NCBI GenBank assembly: GCA_035318925.1
Contig: DATHDS010000023.1
Span: 1-64,000, forward strand
Reading direction: 5' to 3'
DNA length: 64,000 nt
Source of the DNA: VAXT01 sp035318925
GTDB taxonomy: Bacteria > Actinomycetota > Thermoleophilia > Gaiellales > Gaiellaceae
Shown: positions 7,496 to 16,457 of the stretch, in pieces
Layout: each line of letters starts with the position of its first letter
Numbering within the stretch: position 1 is the first letter of the stretch
The notes under the pieces: generated by a model
Told to the model about the DNA's origin: nothing
The model's database searches: none
What the model saw: only the letters and a program-made list of their open reading frames with translations
Position numbers and translations under genes: made by a program

Positions 7496-8947
7496 GTGAA
7501 CGCCGTCGCACCCGATCCCCGCCGCTGGAAGGCGCTCATCCTCGTCTGTGCCGCGATCTTCGTCGTGGTGCTCGACATCGCGATCGTCAACGTCGCGCTG
7601 CCGACGATCGGCAACAAGCTGGACTTCGCCCCCAAGAACCTCCAGTGGGTGATCACCGCCTACACGCTTACGTACGGGGGCCTCCTGCTGCTCGGCGGCC
7701 GCGCTGCGGACCTGCTCGGGCGGCGGATCGTGTTCATGGGCGGCCTCACGCTCTTCACCGTGGCCTCGCTCGTCTGTGGCCTCTCGACCTCGTCGGCGAT
7801 GCTGATCGTCGCCCGCGGGGTGCAGGGGCTCGGCGCGGCGGTCGTCACTCCGGCCGCGCTCTCGATCATCTCGACGACGTTCACCGAGGGCCAGGAACGC
7901 AACAAGGCGCTCGGCGCCTGGGGCGCGGTCGGTGGGAGCGGCGCGGCTGCGGGCGTGCTCTTCGGTGGCGTCCTCACGAAGTACCTCGGCTGGGAGTGGA
8001 TCTTCTGGGTCAACGTCCCCGTCGGCGTGGGCGTGCTCGCGCTCACGCCGTTCTACGTCCGCGAGAGCCGCCGCGAAGACGCCGTCCACGACTACGACCC
8101 GCTCGGAGCGATTCTCGTCACGGCCGGGCTCGTCGGTCTCGTCTACGCGATCTCGCAGGCGCCTGACGTGGGCTGGGCAACGTTCCGCACGATCGGCGTG
8201 CTCGTTGTCTCGGCGGCGCTGATCGTCGCGTTCGTGATCTGGGAGTCGCGCGAGCGCGCGCCGCTGATGCCGCTCAGCATCTTTCGGATCCGGCTGCTTT
8301 CGGCCGCGAACTTCGTCTCGTTGCTCCAATCCGGTGGGGTCTACGGGTCGTTCCTGCTCCTGACGCTCTACATGCAGGACGTGCTGCACCTTTCCGTGCT
8401 CCAGACCGGAGTCGCCTTCCTTGCGACGGCGGGCACGGCGGTCGCGGCCGCGGCTCCCGCGCAGATTCTCTCGACCAGGATCGGCGTGAAGCCGGTCTTG
8501 CTGATCGGCCTCAGCCTGCTGGTCGCGGGCATGCTCTGGTACACGCAGATCAGCCCGCACGGCTCGTACTTCGTGGATCTCATGCCCGGCTTCTTCGCGG
8601 TCGGCATCGGGCTTCCGTTCTCGTTCATCCCGCTCACGATCGCCGCCCTGGCAGGCGTCAAGGACGACGACGCGGGGCTTGCCTCCGGGCTTCTGACCAC
8701 CTCGCAGCAGGTCGGCGGGGCAATCGGGGTCGCGGTTCTCTCCACGGTCGCGTTTACCCACGTAAAGACGCTCGCCGCGCAAGGACTCGATCCGCGGGGG
8801 AGGGAGGCCCAGACCAGTGGTTTCTCCTGGGGCTTCTGGGTCGGAGTCGGGATCTGGGCGGCGGCGCTTGTCTCGGCGATTCTCCTGATTCGCGAAAAGG
8901 ATGTAGAAGTGCCCGGAGCGGTCGAGCTGTCGGCCCACGCAAGCTGA
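7496..8947 (+). CDS. MFS multidrug exporter, DHA2 (14-TM) family
   Basis: A 483-residue integral membrane protein with about 14 hydrophobic segments. VVVLDIAIVNVALPTIG at residues 21-37 is the EmrB/QacA TM1 signature, GGRAADLLGRR is the loop-2 MFS motif, and GAWGAVGGSGAAAGVLFGG resembles antiporter motif C. It probably exports drugs or metabolites with proton exchange. It starts with GTG at 7496; a TAGGGT sequence lies 11 bases upstream. The stop codon overlaps the proposed CTG start of the VOC gene. Confidence 0.9.
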   Translation: MNAVAPDPRRWKALILVCAAIFVVVLDIAIVNVALPTIGNKLDFAPKNLQWVITAYTLTYGGLLLLGGRAADLLGRRIVFMGGLTLFTVASLVCGLSTSSAMLIVARGVQGLGAAVVTPAALSIISTTFTEGQERNKALGAWGAVGGSGAAAGVLFGGVLTKYLGWEWIFWVNVPVGVGVLALTPFYVRESRREDAVHDYDPLGAILVTAGLVGLVYAISQAPDVGWATFRTIGVLVVSAALIVAFVIWESRERAPLMPLSIFRIRLLSAANFVSLLQSGGVYGSFLLLTLYMQDVLHLSVLQTGVAFLATAGTAVAAAAPAQILSTRIGVKPVLLIGLSLLVAGMLWYTQISPHGSYFVDLMPGFFAVGIGLPFSFIPLTIAALAGVKDDDAGLASGLLTTSQQVGGAIGVAVLSTVAFTHVKTLAAQGLDPRGREAQTSGFSWGFWVGVGIWAAALVSAILLIREKDVEVPGAVELSAHAS

Positions 8948-9324
8948 CCGGCATCCCCGTCACCGGGATCAACGAGCTCGTGCTCGAGGTTGCCGACCTC
9001 GATCGGGCAAGGAGCTTCTACGCGGACGTCCTCGGCCTGCGGATCATGTCCGGCTCGGACGAGCGGGTCTGGTTCAGCGTGGGCGACCGGACACGTATCG
9101 GCCTCTGGACGCCGCAAATCGGAATCGCGGGCGGCCAGGGCGGCGCGCATGTCCACTATGCGATGCACATCGCGCAGGACGACTATGCCGCAGCGGTCGA
9201 GCGCCTACGCGAGCAGGGCCACGATCCGCACGAGGAGAACTTCGGCGAGAACGGCAAAGCCGCGTACGTCACGGATCCGGACGGCAACGTCGTCGAGCTC
9301 TGGACCTGGGAGGGTCGGCCCTAG
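8944..9324 (+). CDS. VOC-superfamily (glyoxalase-like) protein
   Basis: A single VOC fold: LVLEVADLDRARSFYADVLGL, then GDRTRIGLW, an AHVHYAMHI strand and the ending DPDGNVVELWTW. The first GTG (8980) would cut off the first beta strand. The in-frame residues just before it (ITGINELVL-like) belong to the fold, and the only candidate further up is CTG at 8944, overlapping the MFS stop as CTGA. I list that start; GTG 8980 is the conservative choice (114 residues). The usual first metal-ligand His is Glu here (NEL). Dioxygenase, lyase or resistance functions are all possible. Confidence 0.78.
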   Translation: MTGIPVTGINELVLEVADLDRARSFYADVLGLRIMSGSDERVWFSVGDRTRIGLWTPQIGIAGGQGGAHVHYAMHIAQDDYAAAVERLREQGHDPHEENFGENGKAAYVTDPDGNVVELWTWEGRP

Positions 9325-10325
9325 CCGGAAACGACGAACAGTGCGGCGTCCCAGGGCGGCAGATATGTCTGCGGCGCAAGCATCCAACTCACGGAATGGA
9401 CTCCCGGCTTGGCGTTTGGCGGGACGCGCAGAACCATCTCGAAGAGAACACGCTCCCGAGGCACGAGCGACTTCACTGCGCCGCAGTTCAGGATGAAGAC
9501 GTTCTTTACCGAGTTTGTGGGGTCGTCCGCGAAGTCGGCCGATTGCTCGTAGGAAGGGCAGCGGCCGAATCTGAATGCCCGCCTGGAAAAGTTCCTAAGC
9601 GAAACCGTGTAGTGAAGGTCGTGCCCAGCCCTGACATGCGGAAAGGGCTTGAGTAGCTCTGCGGCCGGCCGGCCGTGCACGAGGATCGCAGCCGACAGAG
9701 GGAGCTGCGACGAAAGAGGCGGCTCTAGCTCGCGAGGCAAGAAGCTCGTCCACGTGAGCACGTTCGGCTTGCGGGGGGAGTTGCACTCGGGGATGCGCGA
9801 CTCTTCATCAGGCCTGACCCGAAGTGCACCCAGGTGTCTTGGAAAGCGAAGCACGATCGTGACCGGTCGCACTGCAGAGACGCTCCTCGGACACCAATTG
9901 CTCCAGTAGAAGCTGATCCAACCGGCCTCACCGCGCCGGAGACTTCGAAGAAGGTCTGGGCGCACGTGAGTTGGCCCCTCGTGCCCCAACGTCCGTGCGC
10001 CGTACCGCCACTCCGCCTGTGTAACCGCCCTTCCGGCATAGCTGAGCGACGGTCTCCCGCGGAGCGAGCACGGCGTGCCGCGAACCTTCTTCAGGATCAC
10101 GCCGCCGGCGAGGCTTCCACCGGCGCCTGATCCCTGCGGCGAGAGAAACATGCTGGGTCTAAGGTCGGCGGGTCGACACGGCCGAGCGATCTCGCGCACC
10201 CGGGGAATGGGCGGGCGAGTCGGCCTCCACGGAATAGTTTGATCGCTGCTCCCGCGTCCGAAGCACCCCGTGACGACGAGCGACAGGACGAGCCCAGTCC
10301 CGGCAACGACGAGGCGGATCCGCAC
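9321..10325 (-). CDS. Predicted lipoprotein, unknown function
   Basis: A 334-residue protein with a signal peptide and lipobox: hydrophobic LVVAGTGLVLSLVVTGC, with the Cys at residue 22. The secreted part has repeated beta-rich stretches, including VTIVLRFPRHLGALRV, LHYTVSLRNFS and LRVPPNAKPGVHSVSW. The last two resemble the DUF4232-like 'CGxxSVSWM...' lipoproteins of actinobacteria, but the match is loose. Base composition and codon use look less GC-rich than the neighbours. The GTG start at 10325 is only 10 bp from the divergent ATG at 10336. Confidence 0.65.
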   Translation of the reverse strand: MRIRLVVAGTGLVLSLVVTGCFGRGSSDQTIPWRPTRPPIPRVREIARPCRPADLRPSMFLSPQGSGAGGSLAGGVILKKVRGTPCSLRGRPSLSYAGRAVTQAEWRYGARTLGHEGPTHVRPDLLRSLRRGEAGWISFYWSNWCPRSVSAVRPVTIVLRFPRHLGALRVRPDEESRIPECNSPRKPNVLTWTSFLPRELEPPLSSQLPLSAAILVHGRPAAELLKPFPHVRAGHDLHYTVSLRNFSRRAFRFGRCPSYEQSADFADDPTNSVKNVFILNCGAVKSLVPRERVLFEMVLRVPPNAKPGVHSVSWMLAPQTYLPPWDAALFVVSG

Positions 10326-10335
10326 AGGGCAGAGT

Positions 10336-12252
<1,917 letters not shown>

Positions 12253-12323
12253 AGCGCCGGCTCCAGGTTGCGTGCCGACGACGCTCAGCGGCGACTTCGT
12301 CTTTTCTCGCCTTCGCACGCAGC

Positions 12324-12340
12324 GTTGACGAGGGGTCAAC
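12324..12340. promoter_or_regulatory. Small inverted repeat before the sulfatase gene
   Basis: GTTGAC (12324-12329) and GTCAAC (12335-12340) form a perfect 6-5-6 inverted repeat. They lie in the 226-bp gap between the YyaL gene and the sulfatase gene; I see no ORF in that gap. The left arm also contains TTGAC, a -35-like sequence. It may be an operator; evidence is weak. Confidence 0.35.
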
Positions 12341-12478
12341 TTTCCCTCTCAGGGCTCCGCGGGCGGCGGTGATGGGATCGCGTGGGAGGGCGCGCATGAA
12401 GAGCATCTTGCCGATCCGCACGAAGATTTGACGAAGCCTTTACAAAGACCTCACGGGGCCGGGGAAGACTCCCTTGCG

Positions 12479-14179
12479 ATGGCAGTCTCGACTCGGTCGA
12501 TCGTGATGGCGGCCCTGGCCGCAGGGATAGCCGCCGTCGCCGGGCTGGCGGGCGATGCCCAGAGTGCCTCGCCCGCCCTCCGCCCGAACGTCGTCGTGCT
12601 GATGACCGACGACCAGACCGTTGAGTCGCTGCGCGTGATGCCGAACGTCCGCACGCTGCTCGCCGACCAGGGCGTCACCTTCGACTCGAGCTTCGTCTCC
12701 TACTCGCTCTGCTGCCCGTCGCGCGCGACGTTCCTGACCGGCCAGTACGCGCACAACCACGGCGTCTGGAGCAACGCGCCGCCGAACGGCGGCTACTACA
12801 AGCTCGACAGCACGAACACGCTCCCGGTCTGGCTCCAGCGCGGCGGCTACCAGACGATCCACCTCGGCAAGTACCTGAACGGCTACGGCACTCGGAGCAA
12901 GACCGAGATCCCGCCCGGCTGGGGCGAGTGGTACGGCACTCCCGACCCATCGACCTACCGTTATCTCGGCTACCAGATCAACGAGAACGGAAAGCTCGTC
13001 TCCTACGGCAACGCCGCGGCCGACTACAAGACCGACGTCGAGGCTCGGAAGGCCGTCGACATCATCGGCCGCCAGGCGCTCGACCCGCGGCCGTTCTTCC
13101 TCTGGGTCGCCTTCCTCGCGCCGCACGCCGGTGGCCCGCGCGACCCGGACGACCCGACGGGGCTTGGGACACCGTCGCCGGCGCCGCGCCACCGCAACGC
13201 CTTCGCGGCGCAGGCGCTGCCGATTCCGCCGTCGTTCAACGAGGCAGACGTCTCCGACAAGCCGGCCGGGATTCGCAACCGGCCGCCGATGACGCCCGCG
13301 AAGATCAACGCCGTTCGCGAGAACTACCAGCAGCGGCTCGAGTCGCTGCTGGCCGTCGACGAGGCCGTCGGCCAGATCGTCGCCAAGCTGTCCGCGATCG
13401 GCGAGCTCGACAAGACGTACATCATCTTCACCTCGGACAACGGGTTCTTCCACGGCGAGCATCGCGTCCCGTCGGGGAAGGTGCTCCTCTACGAGCCGTC
13501 GATCCGCGTCCCTCTGATCGTGCGTGGCCCGAACATCCCGGCCGGGCAGCATCGGAGCCAGTTCGTCGCCAACATCGACCTCGCGCCGACGATCGTCGCT
13601 GCGACCGGCGCGCAGCCCGGCCGCGTCATGGACGGCCGCTCGCTGCTTCCGTTCGCGCGCGATCGGCTCTTCCACTCGGGGCGCGACCTGCTGCTCGAGA
13701 CTCCGAACTACGCAGCGATCCGTTCGCCGAACTGGCTTTACGCGGAATACGTGAACGGCGACCGGGAGCTGTACAACCTCGGCCACGATCCCGACGAGCT
13801 CACGAACCTGCATGCAAACCTCGGTTTTGCCCGGATCGAGGCCGACCTCGCGCGTCGTCTCACCAGGCTGCGCGGCTGCACCGGCCCGGCTTGCCGGCAG
13901 AGGCCGCAGCTCGCGCTTCGCGCGCGGTTCCAGCGCGGCAGGAGCTGCCGGCGCTCGCGAGTCCTCGTCACCGTCGGCGGCCCATCCGCCCGGCGCATCT
14001 CGCACACCGGCTTCTTCCTCGACGGGCATCTGCTCAGGCGCGACCGGCGCGCCCCCTTCACCGCCGTCGTCCCGAAGCGGCTCGTCCGCCCGGAGGGCTC
14101 ACTGCTCGAAGCGCTCGTGACGCTGACCGACTCGCGGCGCCAGACGGTGCAGCGACACATCGCCGGCTGCTCGTCCTAA
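12479..14179 (+). CDS. Secreted arylsulfatase-family sulfatase
   Basis: The protein has 566 residues when started at ATG 12479, which opens directly into a signal peptide (STRSIVMAALAAGIAAVAG). NVVVLMTDDQT (about 37-47) supplies the metal-binding aspartates and CCPSR (78-82) is the C-x-P-x-R site where the first Cys becomes formylglycine. FTSDNGFFHGEH closes the active site. It resembles N-acetylglucosamine-6-sulfatases. A C-terminal extension of about 110 residues, rich in Arg and Cys, follows the catalytic domain. No formylglycine-generating enzyme lies in this window. Confidence 0.9.
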   Translation: MAVSTRSIVMAALAAGIAAVAGLAGDAQSASPALRPNVVVLMTDDQTVESLRVMPNVRTLLADQGVTFDSSFVSYSLCCPSRATFLTGQYAHNHGVWSNAPPNGGYYKLDSTNTLPVWLQRGGYQTIHLGKYLNGYGTRSKTEIPPGWGEWYGTPDPSTYRYLGYQINENGKLVSYGNAAADYKTDVEARKAVDIIGRQALDPRPFFLWVAFLAPHAGGPRDPDDPTGLGTPSPAPRHRNAFAAQALPIPPSFNEADVSDKPAGIRNRPPMTPAKINAVRENYQQRLESLLAVDEAVGQIVAKLSAIGELDKTYIIFTSDNGFFHGEHRVPSGKVLLYEPSIRVPLIVRGPNIPAGQHRSQFVANIDLAPTIVAATGAQPGRVMDGRSLLPFARDRLFHSGRDLLLETPNYAAIRSPNWLYAEYVNGDRELYNLGHDPDELTNLHANLGFARIEADLARRLTRLRGCTGPACRQRPQLALRARFQRGRSCRRSRVLVTVGGPSARRISHTGFFLDGHLLRRDRRAPFTAVVPKRLVRPEGSLLEALVTLTDSRRQTVQRHIAGCSS

Positions 14180-14194
14180 CCGGCCGACTCCGGA

Positions 14195-14200
14195 CATAAT
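14195..14200 (+). promoter_or_regulatory. -10 box for a leaderless S33 peptidase mRNA
   Basis: CATAAT ends 6 bases before the GTG at 14207, the spacing expected if transcription starts at the start codon. There is no clear -35 hexamer and no Shine-Dalgarno sequence. Confidence 0.45.
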
Positions 14201-14206
14201 CGCGCG

Positions 14207-15448
14207 GTGCGCGTCGCCACCCACCGGGCGCCCTACCTCGTCTTCTCCGAGCACGAGTTCGACGTCCCGCTCGACCACGCGAGCCCTGAACGCGGCAAGC
14301 TGACCGTCTTCGCGCGCGAGGTCGTCGCGCCCGACCGGGAAGGCGACGAGCTGCCCTGGCTCGTCTACCTCCAGGGCGGGCCGGGGCACGAGTCGCCTCG
14401 CCCGCTCGCTCTCGTGGACAAGACCTGGCTCGACCGCGCGCTCCGCGACTACCGAGTGCTGTTCCTCGACCAGCGGGGAACCGGCCGCTCGACACCGGTC
14501 GGCGACCTCGACGGGATGAGCGCGGAGGAGCAGGCCGAGTACCTGACGCACTTCCGCGCCGACTCGATCGTCCGCGACGCGGAGGTGATCCGACACCAGC
14601 TCGGCGCCGCGCCCTGGACCGTGCTCGGGCAGAGCTTCGGCGGCTTCTGCGTCGTCCACTACCTCTCGCAGGCTCCGGAAGGTCTCGCGGCCGCGCTGCT
14701 GACGGGCGGGCTCCCGCCGCTCGAGCGGCACCCGGACGACGTCTACCGGGCGACCTACAAGCGCACCGCCGCCAAGAACCGCGCCTACTACGAGCGCTAT
14801 CCAGAGGACCGAGAGCTGGTGGTTGCCATCCTCGAGCGGCTCGAGGCGGAGGAGGTCCGCCTCCCGGGCGGGGATCGTCTCACGCAGAGGCGCTTCCGCC
14901 AGCTCGGCCACCTGCTCGGAATGGGCGACGGCTTCGAGCGGCTGCACTACGTGATCGAGCTGCCGTTCGGCTCGCGCGCGTTTCTGCACGACGTTGAGGC
15001 GGGCTTTCCGTTCTCCCGGAACCCGCTCTACGCCGTCATCCACGAGGCGTGCTACGCGACGGGCGCGGCGACGCGCTGGTCGGCCGAGCGCCTGTTCCCC
15101 GACGAGTTCCGCGACGATCCGACGCTGTTCACCGGGGAGCACGTCTATCCCTGGATGTTCGAGGAGTACGGGGAGCTTCGTCCCCTGGCAGGTGCGGCCG
15201 AGATCCTCGCCGAGCACGAGTGGCCTGAGCTCTACGACGTCGAGCGCCTGGGGAAGAACGAGGTGCCGGCGGCGGCAGCCATCTATGCAGAGGACATGTA
15301 CGTCGAGCGGGCATTCTCCGAGGAGACCGCCGCATCCATCCGCGGCCTGCGCCCGTGGCTGACGAACGAGTTCGAGCACGACGGGCTGCGCCAGGAGGGA
15401 GACCGCGTCCTCGGCCGGCTGCTCGACCTGATCCAGGGCCGCGCGTAG
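14207..15448 (+). CDS. Proline iminopeptidase-like serine peptidase (S33, alpha/beta hydrolase)
   Basis: 413 residues. YLQGGPGHES (about 54-63) forms the oxyanion hole and FLDQRGTGRS follows it. GQSFGGF (141-147) is the nucleophile elbow with Ser143. The lid and the length match bacterial prolyl aminopeptidases of family S33, which remove N-terminal proline from peptides. No signal peptide is seen, so it acts in the cytoplasm. It starts at GTG 14207 behind a CATAAT box. Confidence 0.87.
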   Translation: MRVATHRAPYLVFSEHEFDVPLDHASPERGKLTVFAREVVAPDREGDELPWLVYLQGGPGHESPRPLALVDKTWLDRALRDYRVLFLDQRGTGRSTPVGDLDGMSAEEQAEYLTHFRADSIVRDAEVIRHQLGAAPWTVLGQSFGGFCVVHYLSQAPEGLAAALLTGGLPPLERHPDDVYRATYKRTAAKNRAYYERYPEDRELVVAILERLEAEEVRLPGGDRLTQRRFRQLGHLLGMGDGFERLHYVIELPFGSRAFLHDVEAGFPFSRNPLYAVIHEACYATGAATRWSAERLFPDEFRDDPTLFTGEHVYPWMFEEYGELRPLAGAAEILAEHEWPELYDVERLGKNEVPAAAAIYAEDMYVERAFSEETAASIRGLRPWLTNEFEHDGLRQEGDRVLGRLLDLIQGRA

Positions 15449-15452
15449 CCCG

Positions 15453-15995
15453 ATGGGCAGATCGAGGCTACGGGCGTCGACCGGCGCCGTCGGCTTCGTC
15501 TTCCTCGGCGGACCGACGCTCGTCGCGGGCCTCGTGCCCTGGCTGGTCACCCGATGGCACGCGGACGAGCAGCCTCCGGCGCTACGGATTCTGGGCGGCG
15601 TCCTGCTGGTGCTCGGCGCGGCCCTTATCCTGGAGACGACTGCTCGCTTCGCGCTCCAGGGCCGCGGCACTCCTGCGCCCTGGGCGCCGCCCGAACGCTT
15701 CGTCGCGCGCGGCTCGTACCGCTTCATGCGGAACCCGATGTACGTGGGCGTGCTTGCCCTGATCGCCGGGCAGGGGCTGCTCCTCGGCCGGGAGATCCTC
15801 TTCGCCTGGGCCGCACTCGCGTGGCTCCTCTTCCACGCCTTCGTCGTCTACGAAGAGGAGCCCGGCCTGCGGCGCCGGTTCGGCGCGGAGTACGAGGACT
15901 ACTGCGCGCGAGTGGCCAGGTGGCTGCCTACTGCTCCCAGAAGCCCTCGATATTCTCGGCGTCGCCGGGACCGCCCGGCGCGCCGATCGCAATGA
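15453..15995 (+). CDS. Isoprenylcysteine/phospholipid methyltransferase-like membrane protein
   Basis: A 180-residue integral membrane protein with about four hydrophobic segments. GSYRFMRNPMYVGVL and then YEEEPGLRRRFGAEYEDYCARVARWLP match the ICMT/PEMT fold, where the conserved C-terminal half binds S-adenosylmethionine. In bacteria such proteins methylate lipids or are uncharacterised; the substrate is unknown. The last 20 or so residues are basic low-complexity sequence that overlaps the convergent cupin gene by 68 nt. Confidence 0.82.
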   Translation: MGRSRLRASTGAVGFVFLGGPTLVAGLVPWLVTRWHADEQPPALRILGGVLLVLGAALILETTARFALQGRGTPAPWAPPERFVARGSYRFMRNPMYVGVLALIAGQGLLLGREILFAWAALAWLLFHAFVVYEEEPGLRRRFGAEYEDYCARVARWLPTAPRSPRYSRRRRDRPARRSQ

Positions 15996-16317
15996 ACTCG
16001 ACCCCTTCGGGACCTGCCTCGAACCCGCGTGGAGTCTCCTTCGAGACGCGAATCGCATCCCACGGCCCGAGTTCCTTGATCTCGTCTCCCACCTTCGCCC
16101 GCATGCTGCCGCTGATGACGACGAACACCTCTTCCTGCGTCTTGTGCGTGTGCCCCCACGGGACCTGGAAGTTGGGCGCGAGCCGCTGGTAGGTCAGGCC
16201 GACGAGCTCGGCCTCGAGTGCGACGCGGGCAAACCGCGCCTCGAGGTCGGGTGAGAGCCCGAAGTTCGGGGCCTGATCCTCGACCTCTTTCAAGTTGACG
16301 ATCTTGTAGTCGCTCAT
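15928..16317 (-). CDS. Small cupin-domain protein
   Basis: 129 residues counted from ATG 16317, chosen because MSDYKIVNLKEVED begins there and the longer frame is shadow. The cupin core is PWGHTHKTQEEVFVVISG (His56, His58 and Glu62/63 as metal ligands) followed by AKVGDEIKELGPWDAIRV and an ending strand. Enzyme or sensor function is unknown. It is divergent from the leuS leader with about 35 bp between its start and the leader promoter. Confidence 0.85.
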   Translation of the reverse strand: MSDYKIVNLKEVEDQAPNFGLSPDLEARFARVALEAELVGLTYQRLAPNFQVPWGHTHKTQEEVFVVISGSMRAKVGDEIKELGPWDAIRVSKETPRGFEAGPEGVEFIAIGAPGGPGDAENIEGFWEQ

Positions 16318-16339
16318 GGCGCGGATTCTTCCAGCTTGG

Positions 16340-16345
16340 TACGAT
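16340..16345 (+). promoter_or_regulatory. Candidate -10 box of the leuS leader
   Basis: TACGAT lies 9 bases before the ATG of the leader peptide. Transcription would then start near 16352, so the leader ORF would have almost no 5' untranslated sequence. No convincing -35 box is seen. Confidence 0.45.
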
Positions 16346-16354
16346 CTGTGAGCA

Positions 16355-16375
16355 ATGCAGGAGCTCCTTCTGTAG
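16355..16375 (+). CDS. leuS leader peptide MQELLL
   Basis: ATG CAG GAG CTC CTT CTG TAG encodes Met-Gln-Glu-Leu-Leu-Leu. Three consecutive leucine codons, all different, stand directly before the stop. This is the classic layout of a ribosome-sensed attenuator: shortage of charged tRNA-Leu would stall the ribosome on them. It lies about 40 nt upstream of an intrinsic terminator and 80 nt upstream of leuS. Translation of this ORF is inferred. Confidence 0.72.
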   Translation: MQELLL

Positions 16376-16417
16376 CGCAGGAAGCCAACGCGGCCCCGCC
16401 GCGCGAGCTTCCCCATG

Positions 16418-16442
16418 GCCTCTCTCGACGAGAGGCTTTTTT
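16418..16442 (+). terminator. Intrinsic terminator/attenuator before leuS
   Basis: GCCTCTC (16418-16424) and GAGAGGC (16430-16436) form a perfect 7-bp stem with loop TCGAC, followed at once by six T. It lies between the leader peptide and the leuS Shine-Dalgarno sequence. A second hairpin can form upstream from GGAAGC (16380-16385) with GCTTCC (16407-16412). GGAGCTC, which overlaps the first Leu codon (16360-16366), can compete for GAGCTTCC (16405-16412). Confidence 0.85.
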
Positions 16443-16457
16443 GTACCCGGAGGCGGA

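Noticed and set aside
16334..16346. TTGGTACGAT upstream of leuS as the T-box sequence of a T-box riboswitch
   Set aside because: It lies before, not just ahead of, the terminator, next to the probable promoter, and there is no room for the specifier stem. The Leu-codon leader ORF explains the region better.
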